NCBI RefSeq assembly: GCF_006715495.1
Contig: NZ_VFNI01000009.1
Coordinates: 1-64,000 of the forward strand
Length of the DNA: 64,000 nt
DNA from: Herbaspirillum sp. SJZ106
GTDB lineage: Bacteria > Pseudomonadota > Gammaproteobacteria > Burkholderiales > Burkholderiaceae_D
Reading direction: 5' to 3'
Positions 62,301 to 64,000 of the stretch are shown piece by piece. The translations under genes and the position numbers were made by a program. Numbering within the stretch: the first letter of the stretch is position 1; each line of letters starts with the position of its first letter. A model generated the notes under the pieces. That model made no database searches. It had not been told where the DNA came from and saw nothing but the letters and a program-made list of their open reading frames with translations.

Positions 62301-62977
62301 CGGCGGCGATCGGTTCGAATGCCGACTTCCTGGGCAGCTTGCCCGCGGCGGTCGACGGCACGCCCACCAGTGCCGCCACCAAGCTGGCCATGCTGGGCAT
62401 TAATGGCGCCGGCCTGGTCAAGACCCGCGGCGCCGGCGCTTCGGTGAACATGTCGACGCACAGCCCGTTGACCATCGGTGCGGGCGGCGTGGACGCCAGC
62501 GGCGACATCGTGCTGACGGCGGGCAGTTCGGCCAACAGCGGCGCCGACAACCTGATCATCAATGGCCCCCTGTCTTCGCAGGGCGGCAACATTACGCTCG
62601 CCGCCGGCAACAGCATCGCCCTCAACGCCAATGTGACGACCTCGGCGCCGGGCCTGGCGACGTTGTCGGCCCCGGCGTTGAGCTACGCACCGGGGGTGAG
62701 CATCACGGATGCCAATGGGGTGCGCATACCGGTACCGCTTCCGCCTCCGGTCGACCCGATTCCTGTGGTGACGCCGGCTGGACCGTCGACGGCGCTGGTG
62801 GATAGCATCAACACCCTGATTGCGCTCGTGACGCAGACCATGGCGCAGACTTCCGGTTCGGCCGGGCAGGTCAGCATGACGAGCGGCGACCGTAGCGGTA
62901 CGGGCAAGGAAGACGCAAAGGGCGCCATTGCAGAAGAGAGGGCAGCGCCCAAGGTAGCCAAGCTGTATTGCAATTGA
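59312..62977 (+). CDS. Filamentous-hemagglutinin-like TpsA exoprotein
   Basis: The 1221-residue protein is the secreted partner of the TpsB just upstream. It has a very long, basic N-terminal region followed by a hydrophobic core cleaved near SALAAAPAP (about residue 86), an extended signal peptide. The TPS domain spans about 90-340 with ITNFHSFSIGSDAVVNISQP and YNPNGILIGPGG, the NPNx motif near residue 174. The rest is a beta-helix of short Gly/Asn/Ser/Thr-rich repeats, including an autotransporter-like ITISADIV region. A Pro-rich linker and a short charged tail end in KLYCN. Five cysteines are spread through the mature chain, which is unusual for this class. A surface adhesin or biofilm role is likely. 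Confidence 0.92.
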   Translation: MKNTVPTSESQGACGAPPAIELLPPSLTVRLGKRRLTLSWRARKPLPALLGRLLLRSWRQVLAPVLRVSVTAAAVCGAWQTSALAAAPAPGTLPAGWSVVNGNVVFTQNGNVLNIDQLSQRAITNFHSFSIGSDAVVNISQPGAAAAFLAKVTGGDISQIYGKLTAPGLVALYNPNGILIGPGGTVDVGRFIASTFNINDSDFLAGKLTFSRQGAVGSVENQGTIKSATGGSVYLIGSGVTNGGIIQSPQGEVILAAGETVTLADTATPGVTVNVTGNTGNVTNLGAITAEAGRIGIAAGLISNSGTISASSVVREGGRVFLRASQNLATTASSRISADGTAGGNVTLYSDNKAFIDGDVSAIGAPGRGGFVETSGLKQLDVVKVPTVGSGGTWLIDPYDLTVVSSSSAPIQGGMCGTVYAVGSSDGGTEILNSTINAQLNLGVNVTLTTGNGGNSGDGNITISADIVKSAGAAANLTLNADNNININANITSTSNGLDLALNTRHNDYSNVEGVSRDISIGNGARVILNGGTMTVSDGGGKQGNGNLLLGNGSIVMGTGDTLNAGNVTMGSSGLLSLGGTATVNVTSLASDGVVTGSGTIRTAQGFFNNGTLAPGGDGNVGTLNIDGNLTLGSGSKLLMDVSNAGYDRINFLSCGTVSLGGTFQTRLLNGYTASVGTVYQMFNISAGAQFAPGSYFRNVTGDVLTIGGNKQMIKATTENGLTLAMAGSATLAANGSDSDWGSLATWGGAGYIPTQIDTVVIDSCMTAHHGMGADTIDKLVLNGGSLDMYGGSLTVATSTSGSGSISVTSPMNADATTLTLNNAATDANVYVNSGNLVLGGDTRFYGMEVRGGNVTGNSGSRLVVSDDFYQSGGNMSLADAALSSASGTLTVGNITANNLVLEARNGDISQYGSSCMSIATSLHVTRQLIASATGNISLDGATSNNQIAAFAASSSGQGNIRLLNHLNTDDASVVTVNGVNAANGSVNIENYGAMRTAAIGSNADFLGSLPAAVDGTPTSAATKLAMLGINGAGLVKTRGAGASVNMSTHSPLTIGAGGVDASGDIVLTAGSSANSGADNLIINGPLSSQGGNITLAAGNSIALNANVTTSAPGLATLSAPALSYAPGVSITDANGVRIPVPLPPPVDPIPVVTPAGPSTALVDSINTLIALVTQTMAQTSGSAGQVSMTSGDRSGTGKEDAKGAIAEERAAPKVAKLYCN

Positions 62978-63038
62978 TGCGCCGGATCGTATGGTTTTCC
63001 CGGGCGCCGGTTTGCGGCGCCGGTTTTCAGGACTCAGT

Positions 63039-63962
63039 ATGAAACCGTTGAATTATTCTCGTTGGGCAGTCATGGCGCGGCGGCTGGCCGGGTGGTGGAT
63101 GGCATTGGCATTGCTGGCCGCCGCCGGTGCGGTGCAGGCGCAGGCGGTGGGGAAGGTGACGCACCTGTCGGGCCTGCTCACGGCCAGGCATGCCGACGGC
63201 ACGCGCACCGTGCTGGCGGTGAAGTCGGCCATTCTCCAGGGCGATACGCTCATTACCGAACGCGAGACGTATACCAGGGTGCAATTCCTGGACAATGCCG
63301 AGATCGTGCTGCGCCCCGGCAGCGAGGTGGTGGTGGCCAAGTATGTCTACGACGAAAAGAAACCGGAAAACGATTCGGTGGCGATCAACCTGGTCAAGGG
63401 CGGCTTGCGCGCCGTGACCGGCCTGGTCGGCAAGCGCAACCATGATGCGGTCAGCTTCGACACGCCGACGGCGACGATCGGTATTCGCGGCACGACTTTC
63501 ATCGCCCAGTTCTGCTCGAATAACTGCGGTGCGGCATCGCCGGTGTCGGGAGCAGGGTCGTTGCCGGCGCCGTTGCCTTTGCCGCAAGCGGCGCCAATCC
63601 AGATGCCAGCACCAGCAGCAACAGGGGCAATGACAGCAGAAACAGCATCAGCAGGCGCGGCACAAGCCGCAGCACAAACCGCAGCAAAAGCTGCAGCCGC
63701 GGCAATACCAGCAGCAGCGCCGGGATTGCCGCCGGGCTTGTATGTGCAGGTATTAGATGGCCTGATTAACGTGTCAAATCGGGGAGGCGCGCAGAATTTT
63801 AGTGCGGGCCAGTTCGGCTATACGCCTAACCTCACGACCCCGCCGGTCATTCTGCCGCAGAACCCCGGCTTGAAGTTCTTGCCCCCTCCGAGTTTCAACA
63901 GCACTCCGCCGGTCGGTCAGCAGACTGGCGCGGGTAAAGCGGTCGATTGCGTGGTGCGTTGA
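63039..63962 (+). CDS. Secreted FecR-domain protein of the two-partner secretion locus
   Basis: The 307-residue protein has a signal peptide (WWMALALLAAAGAVQAQ) and a periplasmic FecR domain at about 40-170 (GDTLITERETYTRVQFLDN, IVLRPGSEVVVAKYVYDE, FDTPTATIGIRGTTF). An Ala/Pro/Gln-rich linker of about 60 residues follows and then a second small conserved block (YVQVLDGLINVSNRGGAQNFSAGQFGY). It is not the membrane-bound anti-sigma FecR, since no transmembrane helix remains after cleavage. Cysteines occur as CSNNC and near the C terminus (DCVVR). AGGA precedes the ATG at 63039. The linker uses GCA and CCA codons far more than its neighbours. It follows TpsA by about 60 nt, so it is probably co-transcribed. 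Confidence 0.88.
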   Translation: MKPLNYSRWAVMARRLAGWWMALALLAAAGAVQAQAVGKVTHLSGLLTARHADGTRTVLAVKSAILQGDTLITERETYTRVQFLDNAEIVLRPGSEVVVAKYVYDEKKPENDSVAINLVKGGLRAVTGLVGKRNHDAVSFDTPTATIGIRGTTFIAQFCSNNCGAASPVSGAGSLPAPLPLPQAAPIQMPAPAATGAMTAETASAGAAQAAAQTAAKAAAAAIPAAAPGLPPGLYVQVLDGLINVSNRGGAQNFSAGQFGYTPNLTTPPVILPQNPGLKFLPPPSFNSTPPVGQQTGAGKAVDCVVR

Positions 63963-64000
63963 GTCTAGAACGCCAGGATGACGCCCGGCGCCAGCATGCG

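Noticed and set aside
59207..62461. 1084-codon minus-strand frame opposite tpsA
   Set aside because: tpsA has a TPS domain and an adjacent transporter gene; the opposite frame is low-complexity and overlaps the 3' end of tpsB too.

Overview
The window is about 65% GC and densely coded on both strands. Gene content and order point to a betaproteobacterium of the order Burkholderiales, most likely the Oxalobacteraceae (Herbaspirillum-like). Supporting clues are the fmdB-DUF502-aspS-nudB run, a processed-type HslV with hslU, cyaY divergent from lptM-lysA, the TetR/acyl-CoA dehydrogenase/FadN-like/thiolase beta-oxidation block, and two families of GC-rich intergenic repeats. The genus is inferred from layout and was not tested by a search. 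I see no tRNA, rRNA, CRISPR array, prophage or insertion sequence.

Layout. 0-8 kb: the 3' end of a branched-chain amino-acid ABC ATPase gene, an acyltransferase-3 membrane protein, a bifunctional PutA lacking the N-terminal repressor domain, and hslVU behind a near-consensus heat-shock promoter. 7.7-14 kb: a Fur-like-boxed siderophore receptor, a cyaY/GspG-like pair divergent from lptM-lysA, and an unrecognised membrane protein. 14-20 kb: a sodium:solute symporter and a trehalose operon otsB-GH15-otsA. 20-28 kb: fmdB, DUF502, aspS, nudB, an endonuclease/phosphatase-fold protein paired with cardiolipin synthase B, a biosynthetic-type thiolase, Hsp15 and a small Cys-motif protein. 28-36 kb: a fatty-acid degradation cluster (TetR regulator, acyl-CoA dehydrogenase, FadN-like fusion, thiolase, enoyl-CoA isomerase/hydratase). 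It is interrupted by a DUF559 nuclease-like gene bracketed by 38-bp repeats.

36-47 kb: a diguanylate cyclase with an intact inhibition site, a VOC protein, a CHMI-family isomerase, a PLP dehydratase with a YheO/DauR-type regulator behind a large palindrome, and a minus-strand operon exbD-tonB-receptor-exbB-secreted phospholipase D. This operon is a self-contained Ton import system with a lipase-like partner. 47-54.5 kb: a small MarR-like regulator, a YegD-like Hsp70, a 650-nt intergenic near-palindrome, and an RpiR-regulated MFS transporter plus a racemase-family protein without catalytic cysteines. An aldo/keto reductase follows on the other strand.

54.5-64 kb: a possible coupled small reading frame, a CHASE2 adenylate cyclase, a two-partner secretion pair (TpsB transporter and TpsA exoprotein) and a secreted FecR-domain protein, all in one direction. 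The arrangement suggests a cAMP-linked surface-adhesin locus.

The strongest candidates for undescribed biology are the DUF559-repeat cassette inside the beta-oxidation operon, the 650-nt palindromic element, the CHASE2/TPS/FecR locus, and the Ton-phospholipase operon.
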